A DNA stretch of 37,847 bases from an uncultured Prevotella sp. (lineage in GTDB: Bacteria > Bacteroidota > Bacteroidia > Bacteroidales > Bacteroidaceae): the NCBI GenBank assembly GCA_900557255.1, contig USSA01000005.1:1-37847 (forward strand), given 5' to 3'. This document shows positions 7,395-16,975 of this stretch, one piece after another (positions within the stretch are counted from its first letter, which is position 1; every line of letters begins with the position of its first letter). The translations under genes and the position numbers were made by a program. The notes beneath the pieces are model-generated. The model was given only the letters and a program-made list of their open reading frames with translations, did not search any database and was not told the DNA's origin.

Positions 7395-8153
7395 ATGAAT
7401 AAAGAAAAAGAAGATTTCTTCCTCCATTCCAATGAGGTGAATCATATCAACAGAGAAGATTACGATAAGATTGAATTATTGGTGAATGCGGCAAAAGCCT
7501 TTGCCCGCAGCACCTACCAGTGCGTCTATATCATCGACTATTTTCATCAGGACTTCATCTATGCATCAGACAACCTCGCTTATCTCTGCGGATTGGAACC
7601 CGAGCAATTGATGGAGGCTGGCTATCAGATGTATATAGACCATGTTCCGGATGCCGACCTGCAGATGCTGCTCGAAGTGAACAAGAAAGGTTTTGATCTT
7701 TTCAATGAATTGCCTGTGGGCGACCGCCTGGACTATACCATCTCGTACGACTTTCATCTTACCAATGGCAGGCATAGCCGATTGATTCATCATCACCTCA
7801 CTCCGATACTTCTTTCTGATGATGGAAGAATCTGGCTTGCCCTCTGCACCGTGTCATTGGCAGCAACCGATGAACCGGGACATATCATCATGCAGAAGAA
7901 TGGTGAGCGTAGCTATTTTGAATATTCCACATTGCGCCACAAGTGGGAAAAGAAAGAAGGCATAACCTTGAGCGAGACTGAGAGAGATGTTTTGAGATTG
8001 TCTGCCCAAGGTTACACGATGAATGATATTGCCGACCGACTATGCAAATCGGTTGACACTATAAAGGCTTGCAAGCGCAACCTTTTCGCCAAGATGGGCG
8101 TGAAGAACATTGCCGAAGCGCTGTTTCATGCCACGAACTATCAGATGATATAA
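7395..8153 (+). CDS. PAS-LuxR type transcriptional regulator
   Basis: A 252-residue cytosolic regulator. Residues about 40-155 look like a PAS sensor domain (FIYASDNLAYLCGLEPEQLM..., then an aromatic-rich core). Residues about 187-250 form a LuxR-type HTH (ITLSETERDVLRLSAQGYTMNDIADRL, then SVDTIKACKRNLFAKMGVKN). There is no receiver domain, so it is probably a one-component or unlinked sensor-regulator. The ATG at 7395 gives the whole PAS domain. The gene is convergent with the ThiF-like gene, 6 bp apart. Its target is not shown by the sequence; the 22-bp array in its own upstream region is a candidate. Confidence 0.86.
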   Translation: MNKEKEDFFLHSNEVNHINREDYDKIELLVNAAKAFARSTYQCVYIIDYFHQDFIYASDNLAYLCGLEPEQLMEAGYQMYIDHVPDADLQMLLEVNKKGFDLFNELPVGDRLDYTISYDFHLTNGRHSRLIHHHLTPILLSDDGRIWLALCTVSLAATDEPGHIIMQKNGERSYFEYSTLRHKWEKKEGITLSETERDVLRLSAQGYTMNDIADRLCKSVDTIKACKRNLFAKMGVKNIAEALFHATNYQMI

Positions 8154-8159
8154 TCGCAA

Positions 8160-8753
8160 TCATATCTCTTCCAACAATGGCGAGAGATAGAACTTGGGGA
8201 AGTATTTCACCTCCTTGCCTTCCGCAAGGTTTGCGAGAATGTTGGCACAATAGCCGGCGGCAATATATGCCCCGATGCCCAGTTGCGGGAAAGACTCATT
8301 GGAATAATGCATGATGGCTTCATCTATCCAAGGCAAGGGCATCTGCCAGAACATACCGTACTGCGAGATATACTTGCCCAGTGAGCAACGGAAATCATCC
8401 GTTCCTTTTTTCACTACTTCGCTGAATGGATAGCCTTTCGGTTTCTCTACAGCGAGAAAGGCAGCCTTGCCAAGATTGACGGCATGGATAACGGGGATGC
8501 CCCGTTCCTTGCATTTTTCATCGAAAGCAAACGAGGCTTCGTTGTCATGCAAGGTTGCATTCACCGCATATCGGATGCCCGACAAGTCGCATGCATCCAC
8601 ATCTTCCATCGTCAGCGTATCCTTTTCTATGCGATAGATTTGAAATCTATCTTCCTGCCGAGAGCTTTTATGGAAGTCATGGTGCAAGGCACAGGAAGCT
8701 ATCAAGCTTCCCATGTCTGCGCCACTAATCAACAATTTTATTGGGTTGTTCAT
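8160..8753 (-). CDS. Small ThiF/E1-like protein
   Basis: A 197-residue protein resembling the adenylation fold of ThiF/MoeB/HesA. The N-terminus LLISGADMGSLIAS (7-20) stands where a GxGxxGS nucleotide loop is expected but is degenerate. The middle has GIRYAVNATLHD and CKERGIPVIHAVNLG, similar to the 'DNFxxR..N..C...IPlv' part of E1-like enzymes. The CxxC zinc pair and the catalytic cysteine region of ThiF/MoeB are not seen. It may be a reduced or non-catalytic Rossmann protein. It starts 50 bp after the TonB receptor gene on the same strand, so it is likely in that operon. The family call is tentative. Confidence 0.55.
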   Translation of the reverse strand: MNNPIKLLISGADMGSLIASCALHHDFHKSSRQEDRFQIYRIEKDTLTMEDVDACDLSGIRYAVNATLHDNEASFAFDEKCKERGIPVIHAVNLGKAAFLAVEKPKGYPFSEVVKKGTDDFRCSLGKYISQYGMFWQMPLPWIDEAIMHYSNESFPQLGIGAYIAAGYCANILANLAEGKEVKYFPKFYLSPLLEEI

Positions 8754-8803
8754 TTATAGAGAGATTTATTGTCATTACACCATTACCGGATGCTGCAGAC
8801 AGA

Positions 8804-11131
8804 TTACATTCTGTTCTTCTGGCTTTCTCCAGCACCCGTACCCTTATATTTGCTTCTTGTAGTGTTGAACTTATACCGTACAGTAAGCGAAACTTTGCTT
8901 GTTGACAGTCCATCATACACCATTTCCTTTATTTTGCCAAAATGAGCAATCATGTGGTTATCGTTTGTCCCGAACAAATCATAGATGAAGAGCTGAAACG
9001 ACAAATGGTCTTTCAAGAAAGCCTTATATGCGGAAACATTCGTGCAAAACATAGGCTTGTACAGATACAGATTCTCTTCATGGCCTTTCGTGATATACGA
9101 CATCATCAACGTAAACATTCCTAATTTGGTGTTGAGCGTATTGTCAAAACGGAATGAAGCCATTGGTTTATTGAGCGATTTCCCATCGTGCGTCTCCATA
9201 TCAAACCATTGCTTGTCAACGGATGCTGTAAGCGAAGGATGCCAGATGCCAAACGAAGGGCGCAAGTTGATGGATGCAGCTACGTCATTATACGAATTCC
9301 CATTTACTGGCTTCATCAAGCCTATTGCAGGATTATCCTTATAAGTCTCCACTGTGGATATAATCGGATTGGAAGTATGGCTGTAGGTCATATCGAATGT
9401 CAACCATTTGTAAGCCAACTCGTAGTTGAGATTTCTACTTATCTGAGATACCAGAAATGGATTTCCCGTTTCATACGTGTATCGGTTGTCATACTGAATG
9501 CCACTGCGCAAATTATGATAGGAAGGACGATTAATGTCGGCTGCATAGCTCAATTGCATCTGTACCTTGCCTGCAGGCATCGATAAGCTAAGCGATGGGA
9601 ACCAATTGCCGTACGACTTGCTTTGTCCTGGTATATACTTGCCGTATTCGTAGTAGTTGAAGTCGATATACTCATATCTCAGTCCTGCCTCCAAACTCAG
9701 ATTACCAAAATCTCTTGAATAGGTCAAGAATGAAGATGTCATACTTTCTGTAATACGGCTGTTGTCATCCGATACCAAGTTAGTTGGCACCACTTGATAC
9801 TTTGAGGTACGATGGGTATTGGAATATTCACCACCCAAAGACAAATTACCTCCTAATAATGGGTAAGAAAGCACCAGTTTGGAAGCGAGCAGATGATAGT
9901 CCTTGTTAGTCAAGCTATGAGCCGTTTGGCTTTGTGCATTCATCCCCACTTCCTGGTATTGCTCTTTGGTAACATCGTTCTGGTATTCCTTCGACCATAG
10001 CCAATCTGTATTGAAATCGATGCTGAGTTTACCAATCTTTCCTACATAGTAAATATTGCTTGAAAGATTATTCTTCTGCCAAAAGAAATCAGCATGACTA
10101 TCAGAACTTTCAGACAAATCTCCGTCTTGCAATATCAAAGAACTCATATCGCCGTTCCATGTTTGTTTTGGATTTCTTAGAAAACCAAAGTTGGCACCTA
10201 TAGAGTTGTTGGCATCCAACTGGTAGCTGGCATCCAATCGAAAGTTCATGGCTTCGATAATACCTACTTGTCTTATCTCACTCTTCTGGTTCCACGTCTT
10301 GTCGAGATAAGTCTTCTGCTGTAAGTCTTTATTGTCTGGCTGGTATTGTCTTGCTCCAAAAGCGTATGCGCCCAGCTCTAATCCATTCTTGCGATAGCTC
10401 ATATTCAATTGGCTAAACCCGCCGAAGTTTTTCTTTTCATCATATTCCCCTGTGGTTGAGGCATCAAACCCGAAGCCCTCGCCCTGTATCTTCTTCGTTG
10501 TGATACGGATGACCGCCTTGGTGCTGGCAGCGTAACGGGCACCAGGGTTAGTGATGACTTCCACCGACTTGATGTTGTCGGAATGCAAACGGTCCAGCTC
10601 GCTCTTGTCTCTCATCTGTCGTCCATTGATATAGATAACAGGCTCACCGCGTCCGAATACCTTGATGCTGCCATTTTGGGCAGAAACGTTAGGGATGCGG
10701 TCGAGCAGGTTCTCCATGGTTCCTGCCTTCTCAAGTACGGATCCGACAACGGTTGTCGTCATTCCGCCATTCTTCAGGATAGTCTTAGGCAGGGATGACT
10801 TCACGACTACTTCGCCGAGCATCTTGCTGTCTTCTTCCATCTTGATAATGCCCACATTCTCGCCAGTGCAATCCATGCAGATAGTCTTATAACCTACGGA
10901 TGTCACCTTGATGATTCCACCGTTGCAGGAAGAGTCGATGGCAAAGCTGCCATCCTCTCCACTCACTGCGCCCTTGACGAAAGCCGAGTCTGTTCTATTC
11001 AATAATACTACATTGGCAAACGCCAAAGGTTCTCCCTTGGTATTCATCACCTTGCCGGTGATATTCTGCGCCATCATCGGAGTCATAGCCGAGAGGCACA
11101 ACGCTGTGGTAAAAATTACTTTTTCCTTCAT
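8804..11131 (-). CDS. TonB-dependent outer-membrane receptor (OMP_b-brl_3 type, no STN)
   Basis: A 775-residue outer-membrane transporter. The signal peptide spans residues 1-21 and ends MMA-QN. A carboxypeptidase-regulatory-like domain follows (about 23-100: ITGKVMNTKGEPLAFANVVLLN...). Next come a plug-like region with VYINGRQM-type sequence (VIYINGRQMRD) and IKSVEVITNPGARY, then a large beta-barrel. After the last strand comes a 19-residue tail with RSKYKGTGAGESQKNRM. An ATG at 11206 lies upstream of the -7 box at 11171-11178, so the true start is ATG 11131. There is no STN domain, SusD gene or sigma factor nearby, so it is probably not a signal-transducing receptor. Ligand unknown. Confidence 0.87.
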   Translation of the reverse strand: MKEKVIFTTALCLSAMTPMMAQNITGKVMNTKGEPLAFANVVLLNRTDSAFVKGAVSGEDGSFAIDSSCNGGIIKVTSVGYKTICMDCTGENVGIIKMEEDSKMLGEVVVKSSLPKTILKNGGMTTTVVGSVLEKAGTMENLLDRIPNVSAQNGSIKVFGRGEPVIYINGRQMRDKSELDRLHSDNIKSVEVITNPGARYAASTKAVIRITTKKIQGEGFGFDASTTGEYDEKKNFGGFSQLNMSYRKNGLELGAYAFGARQYQPDNKDLQQKTYLDKTWNQKSEIRQVGIIEAMNFRLDASYQLDANNSIGANFGFLRNPKQTWNGDMSSLILQDGDLSESSDSHADFFWQKNNLSSNIYYVGKIGKLSIDFNTDWLWSKEYQNDVTKEQYQEVGMNAQSQTAHSLTNKDYHLLASKLVLSYPLLGGNLSLGGEYSNTHRTSKYQVVPTNLVSDDNSRITESMTSSFLTYSRDFGNLSLEAGLRYEYIDFNYYEYGKYIPGQSKSYGNWFPSLSLSMPAGKVQMQLSYAADINRPSYHNLRSGIQYDNRYTYETGNPFLVSQISRNLNYELAYKWLTFDMTYSHTSNPIISTVETYKDNPAIGLMKPVNGNSYNDVAASINLRPSFGIWHPSLTASVDKQWFDMETHDGKSLNKPMASFRFDNTLNTKLGMFTLMMSYITKGHEENLYLYKPMFCTNVSAYKAFLKDHLSFQLFIYDLFGTNDNHMIAHFGKIKEMVYDGLSTSKVSLTVRYKFNTTRSKYKGTGAGESQKNRM

Positions 11132-11170
11132 ATTGCTACAGTTTTGCTTGATTTTTTTATTTTTCTGCTG

Positions 11171-11178
11171 CAAAAGTA
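11171..11178 (-). promoter_or_regulatory. -7 box of the TonB receptor gene
   Basis: The minus strand reads TACTTTTG, a TAnnTTTG element, 40 bp before the chosen ATG. It rules out the upstream ATG at 11206. Confidence 0.72.
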
Positions 11179-11202
11179 TAGCTTTATAGGAAAAAGCCTT
11201 TG

Positions 11203-11253
11203 ACACAAAAGTGTATTTCTCAAGAGTGCGGCTTAAGAATTACACTTTTGTGT
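11203..11253. other. 13-bp perfect inverted repeat at the 3' end of the RecQ fusion
   Basis: ACACAAAAGTGTA (11203-11215) is the exact reverse complement of TACACTTTTGTGT (11241-11253), with a 25-nt spacer. Each arm is itself nearly palindromic. The right arm lies inside the last codons of the helicase gene, and the left arm lies about 25 bp upstream of the receptor -7 box. It may be a terminator hairpin for the helicase mRNA (a short T run follows on the minus strand) or an operator overlapping the receptor -33 region. Confidence 0.6.
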
Positions 11254-14200
11254 ATATCTTATTTTTTCCATCACCAAATCTGCGAGCACGATGGCGGATT
11301 CCTTCTCATCCCTCGGTGCATCCTTTGACTTCCATGCCACGATGAAGCGGATTCGGGCAGCGGTTACCTTGTAACCTTTCAACTCCCATTTGCCTAGTTT
11401 CTCCTTCATCTTGATGGAGAGCTGGGCTATGTCTCTGCCTGTTGATGGGAGACAGAGGCAATGGTCGTGGTAGGTTAGCGGCATACCGCTTCTCAGGCAA
11501 AGAATAGCATCCTTGTGAGGCTTGGAGAAGCCCAGGTTTACATCCTTGTGTGAGAGCTGAAGCACTATTTCGTTGGGCTCATCGTAGGCTTGGGCATCAT
11601 AGAGATGCTGGGCACTTTTCAGACTGTCGAAGAGATTGCCGTTGGTGTGGATGGTTAGTGTACGCTTGGCACGGGTCATACCCACATAGTATCGGCGCAG
11701 TATGTCATCAGTAGGATGCTCGGGATGGGTAATGAGCATCAGTACATGGTCGAACTCATGGCCTTTTGCCTTGTGGATGGTGCTGACCACAATGTCTGAT
11801 TTCGAGATGTCCCAGAAGTCTTCTACTGATGATTCGAACACGAACTCCCTCAGGTCGCTGTAGTACTTGGCACGATTGGTCTGTTCAAATATCTGGAGAC
11901 TGCGGTGCAGATATGGCAATGCCTGGCTGGTGGCATACTTTTGGAATGTTTGCTGCTTGGCTGCTTCCCAAATATCATCAGGGATGATAGGGGATTTCGT
12001 TTCCTTGATGCCTTGGTCTATCTTCTTCAAAAAGTATCTTACCTCTGCCAGATTCCAGAAGCGCAAGCCGTCCATTGATTGTACCAGCTTGGCCTTGATG
12101 CCATGACAGTGAAGAAGAGCCAGCATGATGACAGCCTCCTCATTGGTCTGCGTAAGGATGCTGATGGTTTCGTTCTTCTTGCGGGTAGATGCATCGGCTT
12201 CTTTTGAAGCGTTACTTCCCAGTAATCGCGTAACATCTTCTAGGATAGGCTGATACATATAAACCTTTTTCTCCTGAATCTCGTATGGATGCTTCACGAT
12301 TCTTACCTCTCCATCTTCTTGACTCATGGAGATGATAGGGGTAGATTTGATTCGTTGGCGGATGTTGCGGGCGAAGTCGTTGGCAGTATCCACGATGTGG
12401 CGAAGGCTGCGGTAATTCTCGGTCATCTCGATGAAACGGCTGTGTTCTGTCTGGGTCAGTTCATAGAGATACCGCGAGTTGGAACCTCTAAACTCATAGA
12501 TGTTCTGGTCATCATCGCCTACGGCAATCACCCTCATCTCTTCGTTGACTTTCATCAGAGCAGAGACAAGGGCATAGTCATCCTTGCTCATGTCTTGCGC
12601 TTCGTCGATAACGAGTACGGTCTTGCTGATGCGATTGGGCTCCACTTCTCCATTGTTGATCATTTCTGCGGCTTGCTTAACCACATCTCCAGCCTCATCC
12701 AGATTGCCAACCCTGCCCAGCAGGTCGAAGCAGTAGGAATGGAAGGTCTTGATTTCTACGAAATGGGCGGCATTGCCTATGAGTTGCATCAGTCGCTGCT
12801 TGAATTCGGTAGCGGCTGCACGCGAGAAAGTGAGCATCAGAAGTTGTTCGTGCTTTACATCTTCCAGCAGCAGGAGAGAGGCAAGCTTATGTACGAGTAC
12901 ACGTGTCTTGCCGCTGCCAGGACCGGCAGCGACTACGATGCAGCGAGACTCATGGTCGTCGATGATTTCCTTCTGTCGCTTGGAGAGTATTCCGAAGAGT
13001 TTCTTATACTTCGAAGGTGTTACGTTGCGCTCTATCTCAGTCTCCCGGTTGCCCTTGAAGTATTTTGAGATGAAGCGATGGTAGTCCATCTGGAAATAAT
13101 CCTGCACATATTGCAGGGCGGCATCGTAATCCCTTACCATCAGGTTGGCATATTCGCCCACGATGTGAATCTGCTGAATCTTCTGCTTGTAGAATTCATT
13201 GAGCATGCGGTAATCCTCCTGCTTATAGTGGAGGCGAGGTTCCTTGATGCGTTTAATTGCCATCGCATTGTAAAGCACCAGGAATCCTCCTTCCAGCTTC
13301 ATGGCTCCTATCTTGGAGAGATAGAGCAAGGCTTCCTCTACGTCTTCCAATTGCAGGGAAGAGAAGTCGGAGAAGAGTGACTGGTTGCTGGATTTCAGAT
13401 CGTTCAGAAGTTCGACTACCGAGAATTGAAGAGGCTTCTCTTTTGAATCTACAGAAGAGCTATTGTTGCTCTCTTCTGTTATAGTTTTACTGTTTTCTTC
13501 AGCCAGGCTGTATAGTCTTTCGATAATGAATCGGCAAACCTCAATTCGTCTTTCGAATCGCTTGATGATGGTCTCTATGTCCTTGTCTCTTGTCACGATA
13601 AGATTGCGGACGCCGTCTTCCTTCTTGTGCGCATAGCCCTTCACTGCCAGGAAGTATAGCAGTGTGCGGATTTTCTTTTCTGTTGAAGTGTTGATACCGT
13701 CGTGTACGGCATTATCATTGAGTTGTTTGTATGTGATATGCAGCGATTCATCCGGGATATGTTCCAGGATGTATCTTTCCAGTTTGGCGAAGTTCTCCAG
13801 CATCTGCTGAGGCTTGCGTTGCTTGTCGCTGATGTCTTGCAGATAGGCTGAGATATCACGGGTATCGGCAAGGATGCCTTCCTGTCGCATTCGGTCAACG
13901 GAGGAGATGACGTCTCGCTTGCTGAGTCCTAGGATGTCGGCGAGGTAATCGATGCGGGATTCTGCCTCGCTATCCTGTGCCTTGGCTATATGCTTCTGGG
14001 TGATGAGCGACTTGATGATGCGGATGGCATTCTTCATCTCATCTTCCGAGAACAGGGGGGATTCGGTGAGGCGAAGTCTTGCCTCGTCCATGTTCTTGAC
14101 GGTGATACCTGTGGCATAGACATGCGGAATGTTGTTGCCACGCTCTATGTATCCGCTCTGTTCTAGAGCAGAAAGGGCGGTGCGAACACGGGTTTCTATG

Positions 14201-16254
14201 TCGGATACCGAGTCATCCCAACCGGCTTGGCGGGCTATCTCCAGTGCCGAACAACTTACATGTGGACGCTGCTTGGTAAAATCCTTAACGGCTTTCCATA
14301 CCTGTTGTATCTCACTGATGCTCAGTTTGGTTTGGTTGAGCAGAATGAAGTGCTTATCTAAGTCCTCGTCGCTATAGAGTACATAGCATTTGGCATTGAG
14401 GTGTGGGTCTCTTCCTGCACGTCCAGCCTCTTGTACATAGTTCTCCAGAGAGTCGGAGATGTCGTAGTGGATAACCAGCCCCACATCGCTCTTGTCTACT
14501 CCCATGCCGAAGGCGGAGGTGGCAACGATGATTCTAACCTTATCGCTCATGAAGGCATCCTGATTGTGTATCTTCTCATCGGCATCCATCTTGCCATTAT
14601 AGGGCAGGGCAGATATGCCGTCACGGGTCAGCTTCTGGGCGAGTTCCCGGGTTCGCTTGGTGCGGGATACGTAGATGATGGTAGGGCAATCAGCCTGCTC
14701 TACCAGTGAACGCAGTAGATTGTATTTGTTGCCGTCACTATCTACGTGGATAACGGAATAGTGCAGATTGGTACGTGAGGCTGATGAGGCGAAGAGCTGA
14801 AGGTCGGTGCCCAGCCAATGCTTGAAATAGTCGCAGATGTCCTGTACCACCTTCTGTTTTGCAGTGGCGGTGAAGCAAGATACGGGTATCAGGGTTTGAC
14901 CATGATTACGGGCCATTGCATCCTTGCCAAACTTGCGTTCCTGGTATTCCTTGATAAACTTGCCGATGTATAGGTAATCCACCCGGAAGTCTTGTCCCCA
15001 TGCAGAGAAGCAGTGAGCTTCATCAATGACGAATCTCACCACATGCCGTGCCATCAGGATGCGCTCGATGGTTTTGGAGCGCAACATCTCTGGTGCTATA
15101 TATAATAAGGTGGCATCTCCGCTCTGCACTCGTTCGATGGCTAGGGAGCGGGAGATAGGGTCGAGGAGACCGTTGATGGTTACGGCATCGGTGAAGCCGC
15201 GGTCTGCGAGGTTATCTACCTGGTCTTTCATCAATGATTGCAGAGGCGAGATAACCACGGTGAGTCCATGTATGGTTCTGCCATCCATCAAGGCTGGCAA
15301 CTGGAAGGTGAGCGACTTGCCGCCACCCGTAGGAAATATCGCCAATAATGACTTGCCATCCACTGCTGCCTGCGATGCCTGTTCCTGCAGCGGTTCGCCA
15401 TCATAGATACGGAAGGCATCATAGCCAAAGAGTTGTTTCAGGTTGTGATGAATGTCGAGCATGCGGTTGCAATACTCGCAGCCATCGGTGCATTGAGTAT
15501 GGCAGAGCATATAGATGATATGTTCTACTTCGGGATAATGGAAGAGTACCCAACCTGGGGTTACAGATTGGTAATCGTCTGTGCCTATGAGGGCCAAGGC
15601 GTATGCCAAGCCGCAAGGCGATTGGGCTGCAAGAGCCGGAATGTCGGCATGGGCGCAAATATGATTCTTGTATTCAGAAAGAATGAATTCTGAAACTTCT
15701 ATGATTGCATCATCCTTTTCGATGGCTCCCACATACATCAGGAATCCTCTGAATTCCTCTTCATGCTGGAGCAGCAAGGTGAAGATTTTCCTCTTTCTTT
15801 CTGATAATTGATTCCATGCAGCGATTTCATCCATCAAAAGCTCCTTGGCTTTCTCGCAGTCATTGACTGGATTATTCATCTGCTCGCTCATCAGTTTGTC
15901 GTCCTTTACCAGATGATGGTAAGGGCGCTTGGGGAAGAGGAGCGGGGAGAGATAGAGGGTATCTATCAGTATGCCGTTGAGTTGGAGATAGCGGGCATCG
16001 TGATGAATGAGGTTATGACCGCAGATATAGTTAACCTTTCCTTCTTGCAGGAACTTGTTCAGTGCCGTCTGCGATGCTTGGTGAAAGTTGGCTCCGTCAT
16101 AACGCAATGCTCCGATGTCGTGTATTTTATGGTCTTTCAGTCCCACTTCGGTATCCACGAAGGCAATGTTTCTGCTTCTGGCATCTTTCTTCTTGATGTC
16201 AGAGTTTACGGTGAGATTGTTCTTCCTTCCAAAGAGGTGACTGAATATTGACAT
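11233..16254 (-). CDS. DEDD exonuclease-RecQ-UvrD helicase fusion
   Basis: A 1673-residue DNA-processing protein. Residues 31-145 form a DnaQ-like 3'-5' exonuclease: FVDTE (31-35), HNLIHHD (80-86), and a third motif NNPVNDCEKA in which the usual His of HxxxxD reads Asn. A CxxxCxxxCxxC zinc-type cluster lies at 251-262. RecQ-type SF2 helicase motifs follow: TGGGKS (309-314), DEAH (411-414), TATAKQ (462-467), ATSAFGMGVDK (578-588) and QEAGRAGRD (608-616). No RecQ zinc cysteines follow. Residues about 1090-1540 are a UvrD/Rep SF1 helicase, with AGPGSGKT near 1109-1116, VIDEAQD, VGDDDQNIYEFRG and YYVGMTRAKR. About 130 further residues end the protein. The start is supported by a promoter and leader shared with the AAA-ATPase gene. 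Repair or anti-phage roles are both plausible. Confidence 0.9.
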   Translation of the reverse strand: MSIFSHLFGRKNNLTVNSDIKKKDARSRNIAFVDTEVGLKDHKIHDIGALRYDGANFHQASQTALNKFLQEGKVNYICGHNLIHHDARYLQLNGILIDTLYLSPLLFPKRPYHHLVKDDKLMSEQMNNPVNDCEKAKELLMDEIAAWNQLSERKRKIFTLLLQHEEEFRGFLMYVGAIEKDDAIIEVSEFILSEYKNHICAHADIPALAAQSPCGLAYALALIGTDDYQSVTPGWVLFHYPEVEHIIYMLCHTQCTDGCEYCNRMLDIHHNLKQLFGYDAFRIYDGEPLQEQASQAAVDGKSLLAIFPTGGGKSLTFQLPALMDGRTIHGLTVVISPLQSLMKDQVDNLADRGFTDAVTINGLLDPISRSLAIERVQSGDATLLYIAPEMLRSKTIERILMARHVVRFVIDEAHCFSAWGQDFRVDYLYIGKFIKEYQERKFGKDAMARNHGQTLIPVSCFTATAKQKVVQDICDYFKHWLGTDLQLFASSASRTNLHYSVIHVDSDGNKYNLLRSLVEQADCPTIIYVSRTKRTRELAQKLTRDGISALPYNGKMDADEKIHNQDAFMSDKVRIIVATSAFGMGVDKSDVGLVIHYDISDSLENYVQEAGRAGRDPHLNAKCYVLYSDEDLDKHFILLNQTKLSISEIQQVWKAVKDFTKQRPHVSCSALEIARQAGWDDSVSDIETRVRTALSALEQSGYIERGNNIPHVYATGITVKNMDEARLRLTESPLFSEDEMKNAIRIIKSLITQKHIAKAQDSEAESRIDYLADILGLSKRDVISSVDRMRQEGILADTRDISAYLQDISDKQRKPQQMLENFAKLERYILEHIPDESLHITYKQLNDNAVHDGINTSTEKKIRTLLYFLAVKGYAHKKEDGVRNLIVTRDKDIETIIKRFERRIEVCRFIIERLYSLAEENSKTITEESNNSSSVDSKEKPLQFSVVELLNDLKSSNQSLFSDFSSLQLEDVEEALLYLSKIGAMKLEGGFLVLYNAMAIKRIKEPRLHYKQEDYRMLNEFYKQKIQQIHIVGEYANLMVRDYDAALQYVQDYFQMDYHRFISKYFKGNRETEIERNVTPSKYKKLFGILSKRQKEIIDDHESRCIVVAAGPGSGKTRVLVHKLASLLLLEDVKHEQLLMLTFSRAAATEFKQRLMQLIGNAAHFVEIKTFHSYCFDLLGRVGNLDEAGDVVKQAAEMINNGEVEPNRISKTVLVIDEAQDMSKDDYALVSALMKVNEEMRVIAVGDDDQNIYEFRGSNSRYLYELTQTEHSRFIEMTENYRSLRHIVDTANDFARNIRQRIKSTPIISMSQEDGEVRIVKHPYEIQEKKVYMYQPILEDVTRLLGSNASKEADASTRKKNETISILTQTNEEAVIMLALLHCHGIKAKLVQSMDGLRFWNLAEVRYFLKKIDQGIKETKSPIIPDDIWEAAKQQTFQKYATSQALPYLHRSLQIFEQTNRAKYYSDLREFVFESSVEDFWDISKSDIVVSTIHKAKGHEFDHVLMLITHPEHPTDDILRRYYVGMTRAKRTLTIHTNGNLFDSLKSAQHLYDAQAYDEPNEIVLQLSHKDVNLGFSKPHKDAILCLRSGMPLTYHDHCLCLPSTGRDIAQLSIKMKEKLGKWELKGYKVTAARIRFIVAWKSKDAPRDEKESAIVLADLVMEKIRYTQKCNS

Positions 16255-16323
16255 AATCTTCGATGTTTATATTTACACCGCAAATGTACAATTATTATTT
16301 GATATATGCAAATAATCAAGTGC
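16252..16323 (-). promoter_or_regulatory. Promoter and leader of the RecQ fusion, copy A of a 72-bp repeat
   Basis: These 72 bp match 22228-22299, upstream of the AAA-ATPase gene, at 69 of 72 positions. They include the start codon and leader. The minus strand carries TACATTTG (16288-16281) with TTG at 16311-16309, exactly 20 nt upstream. Beyond 16323 the similarity stops. Confidence 0.85.
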
Positions 16324-16390
16324 TTTTATCTTCTTTGAAAGCTGTTTTTATACAATTCCAAGAGGCTCGTGAGGATATCTTCAAGGCTGA

Positions 16391-16948
16391 TTAATATGCA
16401 CCTAAAACTCTCCAGTCGTCTATGAGTTTGAACAGTCGGGGCATGGCTGGCTTGTAACTGTCGGGATAGGTGAGGGAATAGACGAAGAGTATTCTGCCAC
16501 TTTTGATGAATTTATCATAATGACTGTAGCCATCTACTCTTACTCCGTTTTCATAGACAGGACCGGAGAGGATGAATGCCTTATTCGATGCCTGCATCGT
16601 CCGCTCCGAATGAAGCTTCTGGGCTAGAGAATCGGCACAAGCCTGAAGGGTGTTGCTATAGTTGGGGGTAACGTAACTCTCCAGGATGATGTTGGCATGA
16701 TTGGTAAATGAGAAGCGGGCATAGCCCTGGTATCCCGATACCGAAGTATCCTCCTGCTGGAAGAAGCAAGGATATTTGACAACGTAGCCGAAGTCTGGAT
16801 CATTGTATTCCTTCATGGGTGCCATCTCTACCTTGGTCTTGAAATCCGCCATCGGTGTATGCTGATCTTTCGTAACCTCATGATGATAGTTGATGATGAA
16901 GTTTATCATCATCAGCAAGACAACTGCTATCAAAAAAATCTTCTTCAT
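16391..16948 (-). CDS. Exported protein of unknown function in the TGTCA regulon
   Basis: A 185-residue protein. An N-terminal hydrophobic segment (residues 3-20, FLIAVVLLMMINFII) acts as a signal anchor or signal peptide. The remainder is soluble, with DFGYVVKYPCFFQ, a block of aromatic strands and a C-terminal LFKLIDDWRVLG. I do not recognise the family. An ATG at 16978 lies within the promoter, so the start is ATG 16948. The promoter box (TACCTTTG on the minus strand, 16983-16976) and an upstream TGTCA direct repeat match those of the TonB receptor gene on the other side of the regulator. It is therefore likely part of the same response. Confidence 0.78.
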   Translation of the reverse strand: MKKIFLIAVVLLMMINFIINYHHEVTKDQHTPMADFKTKVEMAPMKEYNDPDFGYVVKYPCFFQQEDTSVSGYQGYARFSFTNHANIILESYVTPNYSNTLQACADSLAQKLHSERTMQASNKAFILSGPVYENGVRVDGYSHYDKFIKSGRILFVYSLTYPDSYKPAMPRLFKLIDDWRVLGAY

Positions 16949-16975
16949 ATCTTTGCTTCTTTTGTATTTTAGCTG

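Noticed and set aside
11132..11206. N-terminal extension of the TonB receptor from ATG 11206
   Set aside because: It would start upstream of the -7 box at 11171-11178 and would bury the signal peptide behind 25 polar residues.
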